Source: Blakeslea trispora
Taxonomy: Eukaryota; Mucoromycota; Mucoromycetes; Mucorales; Choanephoraceae
Direction: 5' to 3'
DNA length: 64,000 nucleotides
Assembly: GCA_025331445.1 (NCBI GenBank)
Contig: JAIWNE010000049.1
Span: 1-64,000 of the forward strand
The notes beneath the pieces are model-generated. The model was not told the DNA's origin. It worked only from the letters and a program-made list of their open reading frames with translations, and did not search any database. Position numbers and translations under genes: made by a program. This document shows, piece after piece, positions 1 through 9,560 of the stretch; the first letter of the stretch is position 1; each line of letters opens with the position of its first letter.

Positions 1-210
1 TAAAATTATGATATAATTACCTTTACGACCTGTCGACAGTAAAGAGCCAGATCATCTTCTACATCTACAACCTCTGGCAGGTCAAGGGAAGCAATGATGG
101 ATTTAGTGACAGAAGAGGGAAATCCGTAAGGCTGCTGGCAATGCATTTGATCAAACAAAAAAATAAAATTGAGAGCCCTATTCAGTATAAAAAGTTAGAT
201 TATGGTACAA

Positions 211-280
211 AGGTAAACAAAGGTAAACAAAGGTAAACAAAGGTAAACAAAGGTAAACAAAGGTAAACAAAGGTAAACAA
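211..280. repeat. Tandem decamer repeat, 7 copies (left arm)
   Basis: Seven exact tandem copies of AGGTAAACAA. The mirror copy lies at 2131-2200. The block sits between the two genes carried on the arm. Confidence 0.95.
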
Positions 281-370
281 AGAGTCTCTGCTTCTTAAAG
301 ATGCAAAACTAGCCAAGACGAGACTGTTCAAATTATAGACGTAAAGCCCAAGGAAAATAGTATCAATACT

Positions 371-1052
371 TTACATAAATTGAACTGCACTAATCTCTTT
401 TTCTGCTTCAGCTGCAACAATTGCTTCGGCGCGAAATGCTCTCAAGCTCTCAGTGATGCTCACATCACCCACCTTCCACTAGATATAACAGAGATGTAGC
501 AGCGTTAGATAAACAGAAGGAGGCAAGATGTATAGCTGGTTAAGGTATTACCTCTCCTTCGGCACTCAACAGAGTCATTGCCTTATCACCAGAACCATTG
601 AAATAGCAAATTTTCTTTGACTGCGTCTGAAAATTAGTTCAATAAATGACTGTCTTTTACATTGCTTTCACATATCAACATACCGTTTGGTTATTCTTCA
701 AGATCTTTGTATATTCATTTGTATTTATGTTAGTCTATCTAGTTGTGTAAGACGCTGAAATCATCTTACCAATAGCCTCCAAGCGCTCACAGCTCTTCCT
801 TTTGACTATCACGCATTGTAAGTTATTTGATGAAACATTAAAAAAGGAGACTGTAATAACTTACCACCTTGACGCGCAGTTTCTTGGCACATATATTAAA
901 CTCTTTGAACCATGCTGCCATGCCTACTGGTGTGGTCCTTCAAGCTCGATTATGAATTCTTGATTTTCAGCAACATACTGCTCAAATGTTGGCTTTGATT
1001 GTTGAAGTGCCTTGCTGTTTAAGAAACTGATTATACTTTGGTCTTTTGACAT
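371..1052 (-). pseudogene. Left-arm copy of the small spliced palindrome gene
   Basis: This is the mirror copy of the five-exon gene at 1354-2036. The ATG is at 1052 and the stop is at 371-373. The T run in its first exon is one base shorter than in the right arm, which breaks the frame after the residues ELER. As written the copy is therefore non-functional, unless the deletion is a sequencing error. A mirror copy of the next gene's first exon (ATG at 146, donor at 20/19) lies at 21-146 on the same strand and runs off the left edge. Confidence 0.6.
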
Positions 1053-1353
1053 GATTTAAGTGAAAGAAGGATGATGTTAACTTAAGTCGTAGCACCCAAT
1101 TTGTATGGCTGATTATTGGTACAGTCAGACCTATTAAATTTGGCGTTTCATACAAATTAATGTCGCATTTGCCAATATTGTTTCATCTTGATAGGCACTG
1201 TATAACAAAAATTAGGATGAAACAATATTAGCTAATGCGACATTAATTTGTATGAAACGCCAAATTTAATAGGTCTGACTGTACCAATAATCAGCCATAC
1301 CAAATTGGGTGCTACGACTTAAGTTAAATTCATCCTTCTTTCACTTTAAAATC

Positions 1354-2036
1354 ATGTCAAAAGACCAAAGTATAATCAGTTTCTTAAACAGCAAGGCACT
1401 TCAACAATCAAAGCCAACATTTGAGCAGTATGTTGCTGAAAATCAAGAATTCATAATCGAGCTTGAAAGGACCACACCAGTAGGCATGGCAGCATGGTTC
1501 AAAGAGTTTAATATATGTGCCAAGAAACTGCGCGTCAAGGTGGTAAGTTATTACAGTCTCCTTTTTTAATGTTTCATCAAATAACTTACAATGCGTGATA
1601 GTCAAAAGGAAGAGCTGTGAGCGCTTGGAGGCTATTGGTAAGATGATTTCAGCGTCTTACACAACTAGATAGACTAACATAAATACAAATGAATATACAA
1701 AGATCTTGAAGAATAACCAAACGGTATGTTGATATGTGAAAGCAATGTAAAAGACAGTCATTTATTGAACTAATTTTCAGACGCAGTCAAAGAAAATTTG
1801 CTATTTCAATGGTTCTGGTGATAAGGCAATGACTCTGTTGAGTGCCGAAGGAGAGGTAATACCTTAACCAGCTATACATCTTGCCTCCTTCTGTTTATCT
1901 AACGCTGCTACATCTCTGTTATATCTAGTGGAAGGTGGGTGATGTGAGCATCACTGAGAGCTTGAGAGCATTTCGCGCCGAAGCAATTGTTGCAGCTGAA
2001 GCAGAAAAAGAGATTAGTGCAGTTCAATTTATGTAA
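1354..2036 (+). CDS. Small five-exon protein of unknown function (142 aa)
   Basis: Exons 1354-1542, 1602-1637, 1703-1723, 1781-1855 and 1929-2036 all join in phase 0 at GT-AG sites and give 142 residues. The start MSKDQSIISF is the first ATG after in-frame stops. The protein has no signal peptide or membrane segment. It is mixed helical, with a Lys-rich middle and an alanine/glutamate-rich helical C-terminus ending in SAVQFM. I do not recognise the family. The 36- and 21-base exons are inferred from splice consensus and frame, so they are less certain than the outer exons. It ends about 230 bp before the next gene, with the decamer repeat block in between, and the whole unit is mirrored in the left palindrome arm. 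Confidence 0.55.
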
Positions 2037-2130
2037 AGTATTGATACTATTTTCCTTGGGCTTTACGTCTATAATTTGAACAGTCGTCGTCTTGGCTAGT
2101 TTTGCATCTTTAAGAAGCAGAGACTCTTTT

Positions 2131-2200
2131 GTTTACCTTTGTTTACCTTTGTTTACCTTTGTTTACCTTTGTTTACCTTTGTTTACCTTTGTTTACCTTT
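2131..2200. repeat. Tandem decamer repeat, 7 copies (right arm)
   Basis: Seven exact tandem copies of GTTTACCTTT, 63 bases upstream of the ATG at 2263, so they may lie in the promoter or 5' leader of that gene. The mirror block is at 211-280. Confidence 0.95.
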
Positions 2201-2262
2201 GTACCATAATCTAACTTTTTATACTGAATAGGGCTCTCAATTTTATTTTTTTGTTTGATCAA

Positions 2263-3396
2263 ATGCATTGCCAGCAGCCTTACGGATTTCCCTCTTCTGT
2301 CACTAAATCCATCATTGCTTCCCTTGACCTGCCAGAGGTTGTAGATGTAGAAGATGATCTGGCTCTTTACTGTCGACAGGTCGTAAAGGTAATTATATCA
2401 TAATTTTAAGCTACTTCGGAATACTGAAAATGCCTCTGTCATTCTAGAAAATTGAAGCGGCAAAGAAGAAGCAAGAAAGATGCGAAGTTGAGGAAGAAGA
2501 TGAGTTCGATGATGTTTATTCGTTGTTGAATAGCCTTGAGGCCAAGGCAATTGTGGAAAAGAAGAAGAACACGAAGAAGCTGACTCTGCTGCTAAGAGCT
2601 ATGATGCTGAAGTGCCCCAGCTGGCAAGTAAGTCCAGCCTCAGAAGACACCATGATCATTCAAAGCCTTGTTGCTTTGTTTGATGTCTTTCTTAATTGCG
2701 ACCGAAGATGCACCCATGCATGGTAAGTATTTGATATGTAAACAGTAGACAAAGAGATGTCATGAAACCTTTACTCATATCAAACCATTAGGACACATGG
2801 CTTTTTTGGATTGCTCGGCTTTGGCCACAGAAACCTCAGCAGCAACAACAACCTCAGCAGCAACAACCTCAGCAACAACAACCTCAGCAACAACAACCTC
2901 AGCAACAACAACCAGCATCAAAAGAAGCAGAGCATTATGCTTAATCAAGCCTGATTTTGTGTTACGCTTTGCTTCCAACACTCGCCAGTTCGACGTCTTC
3001 GTTGTTGAAGTCAAAAACAAAGGAGCTAGATCTTCGCAAATCGTGAATGACCAAGCTAAACTGGCTTATGAGTTGAAAGTTGTAGTAGACAGCCTTGTTG
3101 ACTTTGGTGTCGCCGAACCCCAAGCTTGCGGCCTACTGGTGGAAGGTGATTTTTGCCGCATATACAGACTTGATCTGTATAAAGAAGCTGTATACAGATT
3201 TGCTTGTGTGGGGCAGTTTAACCTGCCAAGAAACTATGCCGACTTTTGTTTGTTTCCAAACATAATGGAACAAATGCAGCTTCTAAAAAGTTTGGTAGAT
3301 AAGACTGCCAACAACATTGTCAATAGACAACCTTCTGCCTTCTTCCCTTCTCACTACCGACGTCCCTCATTCTTTCTTCCTTACCGACTCGAATAA
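2263..3396 (+). CDS. Mucorales-type protein with a PD-(D/E)XK-like domain, possibly frame-broken
   Basis: The first exon 2263-2388 begins MHCQQPYGFP and joins at a GT-AG intron to a Lys/Glu-rich exon starting at 2448. That exon may end at a donor at 2628 or read on to 2722. The last exon (about 2790-3396) encodes a compact domain. It contains KPDFVLRF, then D-V-F-V-VEVKNK, a spacing that resembles the catalytic D...ExK of PD-(D/E)XK nucleases. The tail RNYADFCLFPNIMEQM recalls lineage-expanded Mucorales hypothetical proteins. The CAA/CCT-rich tract at 2833-2920 reads as polyQ/P in one frame but as Ala/Thr/Ser in the frame that continues into the domain. No splice combination I tried joins the upstream exons to the domain cleanly, so the gene may be broken near the tract. 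The nuclease assignment is an inference. Confidence 0.5.
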
Positions 3397-3889
3397 ATTG
3401 TTGTGCTTTCTTTTTCTTTTTCCCTCAGTCAATTGTATAGTTTAAAACATGTCTTATTGTCCCAGTTCCTTTTCTTTTCGTTTCTTTTTTTTTTTGGCTA
3501 TCGTACAAGCAGTTTGTTTGTCTTTCAACGGATGCTTGCAAATCAGTGTTATCTTTTCATTTTTCACTTTCATCATAAAAAGCAAGTTGACGTTATTTTG
3601 AATTGACGACAGAGTCTTCTTTATTAGCTAAACTAGATACGATGGGATGTAGATTGTTTCGAGTATACTAATACAGAAAGCATTTAGGATGCAATTACTA
3701 ATTTAGTACTGGTAGTGGAGTCTACTTTGTAACTCTATATCCTTGAGTATACATCAGACATCCTTGCCTTTCTTGTAGCTATCCTTACCATTCCGTTTCT
3801 TATGTATAGCTGTTTAAAAGTCTCTTCTCTCGATTCTTTGCCAAAAGGCAATAATATAAGGTGCAAAGAGTAAAATATCAAAACGTTCC
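3397..3889. other. Intergenic, no gene seen
   Basis: T-rich 3' flank of the preceding gene followed by unique AT-rich sequence. No coding exon, tRNA or repeat recognised before the triplicate repeat. Confidence 0.6.
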
Positions 3890-4168
3890 TTACAGCAGAG
3901 CAGGCTGGAGCAGGCCTGTTTCATCCTGACAGAGAGATGCTGAAGGGATTGCGAAAGAGACTTCTATGAAGCTCTCGTGCATCCGAAAAAAAAATAAGAC
4001 AGATGTATAAAGGTGCCATGCTGTCCCTCATAGCAGAGCAGGTCGGAGCAGGCCTTTTTCATCCTGACGGAAAGATGCTAAGAGAGTACAAGCAGGATCT
4101 TAAAGTTTCTCCTAACAGCAGAGCAGGCTGGAGCAGGCCTGTTTCATCCTGACAGAGAGATGCCGGAA
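3890..4168. repeat. Three dispersed copies of a GC-rich ~50-bp sequence with a conserved stem
   Basis: Copies lie at about 3893-3945, 4031-4083 and 4117-4166, in the same orientation, separated by unrelated AT-rich sequence. Each reads CAGCAGAGCAGG, then GGAGCAGGCCT, a T-run with CATCCTGAC, and GATGC. A short stem, AGGCT with GGCCT around a GGAGCA loop, is kept in copy 2 by the change to AGGTC, which still pairs with GGCCT through a GU pair. That suggests selection on structure, but it rests on one varying site. The copies look like a small structured-RNA or protein-binding cluster. I could not match them to a tRNA, 5S rRNA or box C/D snoRNA. Confidence 0.8.
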
Positions 4169-4458
4169 AGGATATGCAGGCCGAATCTTAGCAACTCGTC
4201 AACATGAGAAATAAGAAAAGTAACATAAGAAAGAGAATTTCTTTTCTTTGTCAAAGAAACATAAATTTTATTCACAAACACATAGTCTATAAATTATCCC
4301 TTGTATTGAATCTACTTAAATGTTCCCGCCGGGATCTGAATTATAGGCATAAATCCTCAGTGGCTTTGGTGGCTTACTGATTTCTTTACTTGTGATTTTA
4401 CTTTTGTTCCTGAAGAAGTTTTTTGTTTTATTTTCTAAAAGTTTCTTAAACATCAAAC
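4169..4458. other. Intergenic leader of the MULE locus
   Basis: AT-rich sequence between the triplicate repeat and the transposase-like gene. No terminal inverted repeat matching the far side of the gene was found by eye. Confidence 0.5.
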
Positions 4459-6667
4459 ATGTCAACCTCTTCTACCAGAATCGTATACAACTTAACCAAC
4501 ATTGAGACCGCTCTTATCAGTACTGAAGTACCAGGAGTTTTAAGTCTCCCTTTGAACGAGACTGTATGTGTAGTAGCAAACGAGTGGAAAGAATGCTTCA
4601 ACCGCATCAGCAACCAAGTGGATCAAGAAGCGTAGCAGAAGTGCTGAAAACTTGATCATGGGTGAATCCCGTGAATGTCACCGTAGAGGTCAACATACCC
4701 CTGCCAGAACTGTGCGTATCAGTCAAAAAGACTCAAAAAAAATTGGATGCAAAGGAACTTTGAGCATCCTTCAGTATGTTCATAACCCTGCCGTTGTTGA
4801 AATCAAGATGTCGATGGGCCATGCCAATCATGTCCCTGGCAGCAACAGCGACATCAGAACTCTTCCTCTGACCAGGGAGACCGTAACGGTCATTGAAAGA
4901 AACTTGAGAAATGGCTCAAACTGCAGAGACATTAGAACTGCAGTTCTTCGCCAGATTGAGCAGTGGGAATGTGGCAGAAGAAAGCCCATTTATGAAGATG
5001 TTTACTATCGCATCAAGAAGGTGCGAAATAATGAGTTACTTTTTGAACATTTGAGTTGAGCAATAATTTTCCTTGAGTAGATTAAAGAGACTCTTTATCG
5101 TCTTGACAAAAATGACTTGATTTCTTTTGACGCCTGGCTTGATCGTCAATTGCCAATGAAGAACTATGTTGTCTTCAACGGCAATTTGCAATTGTACAGT
5201 CAGAATGACAAGCTCTTTGCCCGTGGGTTCCAATCCCCTGTTCAAGTACGAGAGATGTCTCTCAATAAGTCTTTCTGTCTTGATGCAACACATGGCATCT
5301 CTCCTAGAAGTACTGAGGTGCTTTACAGTCTTGTTGCTCGGGGCTCTCAAACCCACAAGGGATATCCTGTTGCTTATATGGTAACCAACGATCAAACCGT
5401 TGGCCCAGTAAACCAATGGCTTACCTTCTTGAAGCAACAAGGTAGCTTCAATCCTGAGGCAATCACCATTGATTGTTGCGTGGCCGAGCTTAATGCCATC
5501 CGCAGTGCATTGAATGGCATCTATGTCCATTACTGCGGGTTCCATGTGTTGAAGGCTTGGAGAAAGGCCATGGACCAAAAGGTCACTCTTACTGGTGCTC
5601 ACACCCAAGAACAGGTAGGCCAGTACAAGAAACAACTGGAGCAATTGCTGGGTCAGCTGCTTCTTACAAGCGAAGTTGCTGAATTCAACGAGCTTCTTGC
5701 TCAATTCGAGTCGAAGTTGGAACGAGAGAACCAGGCTGGCTTTCTGGCTTACTTTCGTAGACGCTGGACTCAAACTGAGGAGCTGAAGGGTCGATGGAGT
5801 CAATCGTACATGCCGGAGACACATAGGAGCATGCTCACTAACAATTATATCGAGTCGTGGCATAACCAGCTTAAGACCGTATATTTTAGTCGACGCAGAA
5901 TTAATCTACTAGATCATTTGACTTTCGTCTTGGTTAATGATGTCGAATTTCACTTCGCAGAGGAACGAGAACGTATCATGTTCAACAATGGCAGAATGAG
6001 GCCGGAGCAAAACGAATAAGCTAAACGTTCATTCTTTGCGAGAGAGGTTCCTGCAAACCAATTGCCTTCTCTCATTGAAAACCCATTGGGCACCAATAGC
6101 AGTGATGTTGCTGTTGTCAATGGGAATTGGTTTGTAGGCTCCTTAACTTCCCCGTCTGTTAAGTACTCTGTTAGTGTTGAAGATGGCTTCATTAGCAAAT
6201 GTACGTGTCCTGATTTCAGGAAGAGAAGTTTGCCTTGTAAGCACATGTATCTCTTAAAGAGATACACCTCAGTTCCTTTGTTCTATGATCGTGTCAGAAA
6301 TGACCAACTGGTTGCTTTCAGAACTCAGGAAGCAACTCAAATTGACGAAGAAGGTATTACTTTCAAGAATAAAAATAAGACTGCTCATGAGAAAAGACTA
6401 ACGTTGAGCTTTTTTTAAGATGAAGAAATAGATGTCATTGGTGATAGCGATGAAGAGATAGATGTTGTAGATGAAGATGAAGCTGAAGCCAGCACTGTCA
6501 ACATTCAATCGGAGAACCTCTTTGCGTTTGATGAAGTTGATGTTGACTTTGTTGGTGGAAGTGACGAAGAAGTTGAAGAAGGAGGCGAATAAAGGAGTGT
6601 AGCTTGGGAACGTGTCAAGTCTTTGATGTCGACACTGAACCACCAGAAAAGAAAAGTGCACAAGCAC
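4459..6667 (+). pseudogene. Mutator-like (MULE) transposase gene with SWIM zinc finger, decayed
   Basis: MULE transposases excise DNA elements through a DDE nuclease. A 58-codon N-terminal stretch (4459-4632, MSTSSTRIVY start) is in a different frame from the rest. From 4622 a second frame runs to an intron at 5021-5080 and on from 5081. The catalytic residues are visible: D in FCLDATHG, D in ITIDCCVAE, the following CGFH, and E in NNYIESWHNQ. A SWIM finger CxC...CxH (CTCPDF...PCKH) lies at about 6201-6246, followed by an acidic tail. The reading frame carries TAA codons at 6017, 6416 and 6590, yet stays open between and after them, so decay is recent. Each TAA could come from CAA by one C-to-T change. 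The last one may be the natural end. A domesticated multi-part gene is less likely. Confidence 0.8.
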
Positions 6668-6681
6668 TGTGATTTAAAAAT

Positions 6682-6765
6682 TCTAGAAATTCCCTATAAA
6701 AACTCTAGATCAAATCTAGGAAAAATTTCCTAGGTGTCTGCAACGCATCTAGACTTTCTAGAATT
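6682..6765. other. CTAG-rich cluster
   Basis: Six CTAG tetranucleotides fall within about 85 bases, several inside TTCTAGAA- or ATTTCCTAGG-like contexts, between the MULE end and the left DIRS terminus. Function unknown; it may be a remnant terminal repeat of either neighbour. Confidence 0.5.
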
Positions 6766-6824
6766 TTTACTGGAAATTTCTTGAATTTTTTTGCAGTAGA
6801 AACTTGGATTTCTTGGATTTTATG

Positions 6825-6964
6825 ATTTGTTGTCGTACCTAAACTAATTCCAGTTGACTCCACTTCGGCATCCAATGTGATACATGCTCTCTGAGCCACG
6901 CTTTATTTTCCTTATATAAACAATAATAGTAATAAATCCCTTTTTCCCTCATATCTTTCTAAGC
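6825..6964. repeat. DIRS left terminus: unique flank plus inverted terminal repeat
   Basis: 6874-6964 is inverted relative to 11041-11131 with one indel near CATATCTTTC. 6825-6886 is the reverse complement of the left half of the internal complementary region. A TATATAAAC stretch near 6915 could act as a promoter, as the termini of DIRS elements drive transcription. Confidence 0.9.
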
Positions 6965-6983
6965 CGCGCATCGTGGAAATCCT

Positions 6984-7850
6984 ATGACTGATACAACTAC
7001 TAATAATGAACGAAGAACATATACCGAGGAAGAGGTCATTGAATTACTTCGACGAGTCAAAACGGCGGAGCAAGCTGATGCTCAAAAATCCAGAGAAGAA
7101 CGAGAGCTACCATTGGGGATCACGTCCACTTTGGAACAATTTACGAAGCAACAACATCAAGATAATTTCAAACGCTACAAACGAGAAATCACAAAATATC
7201 ACCATGAGGAATGGACTGTGGCCGAAGAAATCAACCGGTCCTTCATCCCAAAACTTAAACAATACACTGTTGACACGACTCAGGTCGTTAACGCTCACTA
7301 CAAAGGAGCAGAAATTAGTAGACTGCATGGACGAGCAGCCACTGAAATTTATGAGCAACTCTGCACTATCCAAGCAGGAGAAATCTCAGCCGACGAAGCC
7401 TATCAACTTTTGGAAGAGGCAATTGACAGCGCCAAACGACTGGCAACTCATGCATGGATTCAAGGGAAACAACATGATGAAGATGCAAAAGACTATGCGA
7501 TTAGAGCACTCAAACTACCCCCAAGTCTCAAGCATTTGGAAACAAAAGAGTCAGGTAATAAAAGAGAAGCCTTTAGTGAAGAATTTATTACCATGTACAA
7601 CGAAGCGAACTACCAACAACGAGTGCTTCGAGCAGCAACCTCCCAACCTTCCAATGGAAGGGGTCGAGGAGGATATTCAACTCAGTCTTATTGGAATAAC
7701 AACAGAGGAGGACGTGGTTACTCTGGACGAGGTGGAGCAAAAAACTACTTTGGAGGACGGGGACGTGGGGCCCCATCCTTCCACAACAACAGCTTGTCCC
7801 ACAACTCTCAAAATTCAACATCACCAGACCACACCTCCAGTCACCAGTAA
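6984..7850 (+). CDS. DIRS gag-like protein (288 aa)
   Basis: This is the first reading frame of the DIRS element, starting at the first ATG 19 bases beyond the terminal repeat. The N-terminal 200 residues are charged and helical (TYTEEEVIELLRRV, SADEAYQLLEEA). The C-terminal 75 residues are Gly/Arg/Asn-rich, with repeated RGG and GRG motifs (GRGRGGYS, SGRGG, GGRGRG) suited to nucleic-acid binding. There is no CCHC knuckle. It is the only unbroken frame of the element. By analogy with DIRS ORF1 it should form the nucleoprotein particle; this comes from position and composition, not a clear domain match. Confidence 0.8.
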   Translation: MTDTTTNNERRTYTEEEVIELLRRVKTAEQADAQKSREERELPLGITSTLEQFTKQQHQDNFKRYKREITKYHHEEWTVAEEINRSFIPKLKQYTVDTTQVVNAHYKGAEISRLHGRAATEIYEQLCTIQAGEISADEAYQLLEEAIDSAKRLATHAWIQGKQHDEDAKDYAIRALKLPPSLKHLETKESGNKREAFSEEFITMYNEANYQQRVLRAATSQPSNGRGRGGYSTQSYWNNNRGGRGYSGRGGAKNYFGGRGRGAPSFHNNSLSHNSQNSTSPDHTSSHQ

Positions 7851-7852
7851 CG

Positions 7853-9560
7853 CCAAAAATATTACAGGTTCCACAAGTACCTCGTTTACCACCATCACTA
7901 CAATCCACTCCCCCGCTCCAGCATGTGATAACTCCAACATCCAACTACACTATTCCTTCAGACGGAATTCTTCCAGGAGGTCGACTTCGCCAATTTATGA
8001 ATTACTGGAAAACCATAACGAATCACCCATGGCCCTTATCAGTGATTCAGCAGGGCTACAAAATCCAATTCTCAAAGCAGCCAATTCCGTGGAAGAATCG
8101 TATGAAACAACAAACAGCAGAGGAGCAATTTCATGTCAACGAAGCAGTTCAGAAATTCCTCGCGGGAGGTATGATAGAGAGGTCTCCAACACAAGACCGA
8201 AGGTTCCTTTCGAAATTCTTTACACTACAGGAACAGACGAAGAGACGACCTATTCTAGATTGCCAACAACTGAACTCTTTTATCCAGGTAGAGCACTTCA
8301 AGATGGAAGGAGTTCCCGCGCTAAGAGAACTGATCGAAAAGGACGATTACATATGCAAAATCGATTTAAAAGATGCGTATGTCGTGGTTCCCATACACGA
8401 AGACTCCAAAGATTTTCTCAGCTTCGAAAACGAAGGAGTGGTATACAGGTACAGGTCCCTAGCCTTTGGGTTGAGCGTAGCACCAAGAGTTTTCTCGAAG
8501 GTAATGAAATACGCCATAGAACCGCTGAGGAAAGAGGGTATTCGGATCATATACTACCTGGACGACATTTGTCTGCTAGCCAAGACAAAACAAGAAATGG
8601 ATCTTTTGACAACGAAGGTGAGACATCATTTAGAGAAATTGGGGTTTATCATCAATTACAAAAAGAGCATTCTCCTACCATCAAAGACACAGGAATTTCT
8701 GGGATTCCCTATTCAACAGCAAGAACATGATCATTTCAGTACCCATGTTGAAGATTACAAATCTGTTGAAGAGAATCAGACAGGTGTTCAGTTCTCCAAA
8801 GAGGTCTTGCAGATGGATAGCAGGTCTATTGGGAAAAATGACCGCCATGATACCAGCAGTGGGAGAACTCTCCTACACATCAGGTACTTGCAGAGAGATC
8901 TCTCCAAGACGCTGCATATGACCCATCAGAATTGGGAAGCAATTTGCAACTTGTCAAATACCAGCATTCAAGAATTACGTTGGTGGGAGACGTTTATAAC
9001 ACAGAAGAATGGGTTACCAATCCAGAAGATTCCGACAGCCAACCCGAGCACAATCATTCACGTAGATGCTTCAAACAGTGGATGGGAGTCAGCTCGAATC
9101 TGATAACAGCTTCAGGATTTTGGAGCCAAGAGGAACAAAAACAGTCCATAAACGTGCGAGAACTGAAGACGATACTATTGGCGATCCAGCACCACGCCAA
9201 AAGATGCGAAGACTCAACTATCAAGTATATTCGGACAACAAAACAGCTCTAAAATATACAACAAAATCGGGAGGCACGACGTCGATATTATTGCAGGAAT
9301 TGGCCATACAGATACAGGACCTATGCACCACCCCAACATCGAAGTAATATATCAACATATTCCAGGGATTTTGAGCGTGATTTGAACACCCAAGCAGACA
9401 GATTGAGCAGACAACCACTACCGTTGTACGAATCGACATTCCAGGAAATGTTCCAGCACATACAACACCAATGGGGCCACTGAAAATGACGCATTTGCAG
9501 CTCGCCACAACACCAACTGCCATTGTTACTGGTCCCTATCTCCGGATCCAGCAGCATCCG
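7853..9560 (+). pseudogene. DIRS reverse transcriptase / RNase H, frameshifted
   Basis: The frame is open upstream of the first convincing RT sequence and overlaps or abuts the gag end, so its true start is unclear. RT landmarks run from ILPGGRLRQF through DLKDAYVVVPI and SLAFGLSVAPRVF to the catalytic YYLDD at about 8555, then LGF. Past LGF the homologous sequence jumps between frames: KITNLLKRIRQ and LLGKMTAMIPA in one, LLHIRYLQRDL and IIHVDASNSGW in another, RNase H-like NVRELKTILLAI in a third and VYSDNKTAL in the next. At least five shifts occur between about 8720 and 9400, so the polymerase core is readable but the RNase H half is destroyed. Frameshifts from sequencing are unlikely, because the flanking host genes have none. 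Confidence 0.85.

Larger units (their letters stand above)
1..2408. repeat. Large near-perfect palindrome (inverted repeat, ~1.19 kb arms)
   Basis: Positions 1-1187 are the reverse complement of 1216-2408, with a 28-base spacer at 1188-1215. The left arm begins exactly at the window edge, so the repeat may continue outside. The arms differ mainly by single-base deletions in the left copy, for example in the T run of the GGTCC(T)TTCAAG stretch, plus a few clustered changes near the centre. Both arms carry the same small spliced gene, the same block of decamer repeats and the first exon of a second gene. Unique sequence resumes only on the right. It may be a real inverted duplication, or a fold-back assembly chimera with an error-rich left arm. 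Confidence 0.95.

Noticed and set aside
3403..3606. 67-codon frame after the PD-(D/E)XK-like gene
   Set aside because: F/S/L low-complexity from a T-rich 3' UTR, with no motif.
6017..6592. Stop-codon reassignment of TAA
   Set aside because: Host genes in the window end normally at TAA, so the in-frame TAA codons in transposons are mutations, not recoding.
7006..8730. 574-codon open frame over the DIRS gag and RT region
   Set aside because: It overlaps the gag and RT frames, has no domain match and shows composition typical of an out-of-frame shadow.
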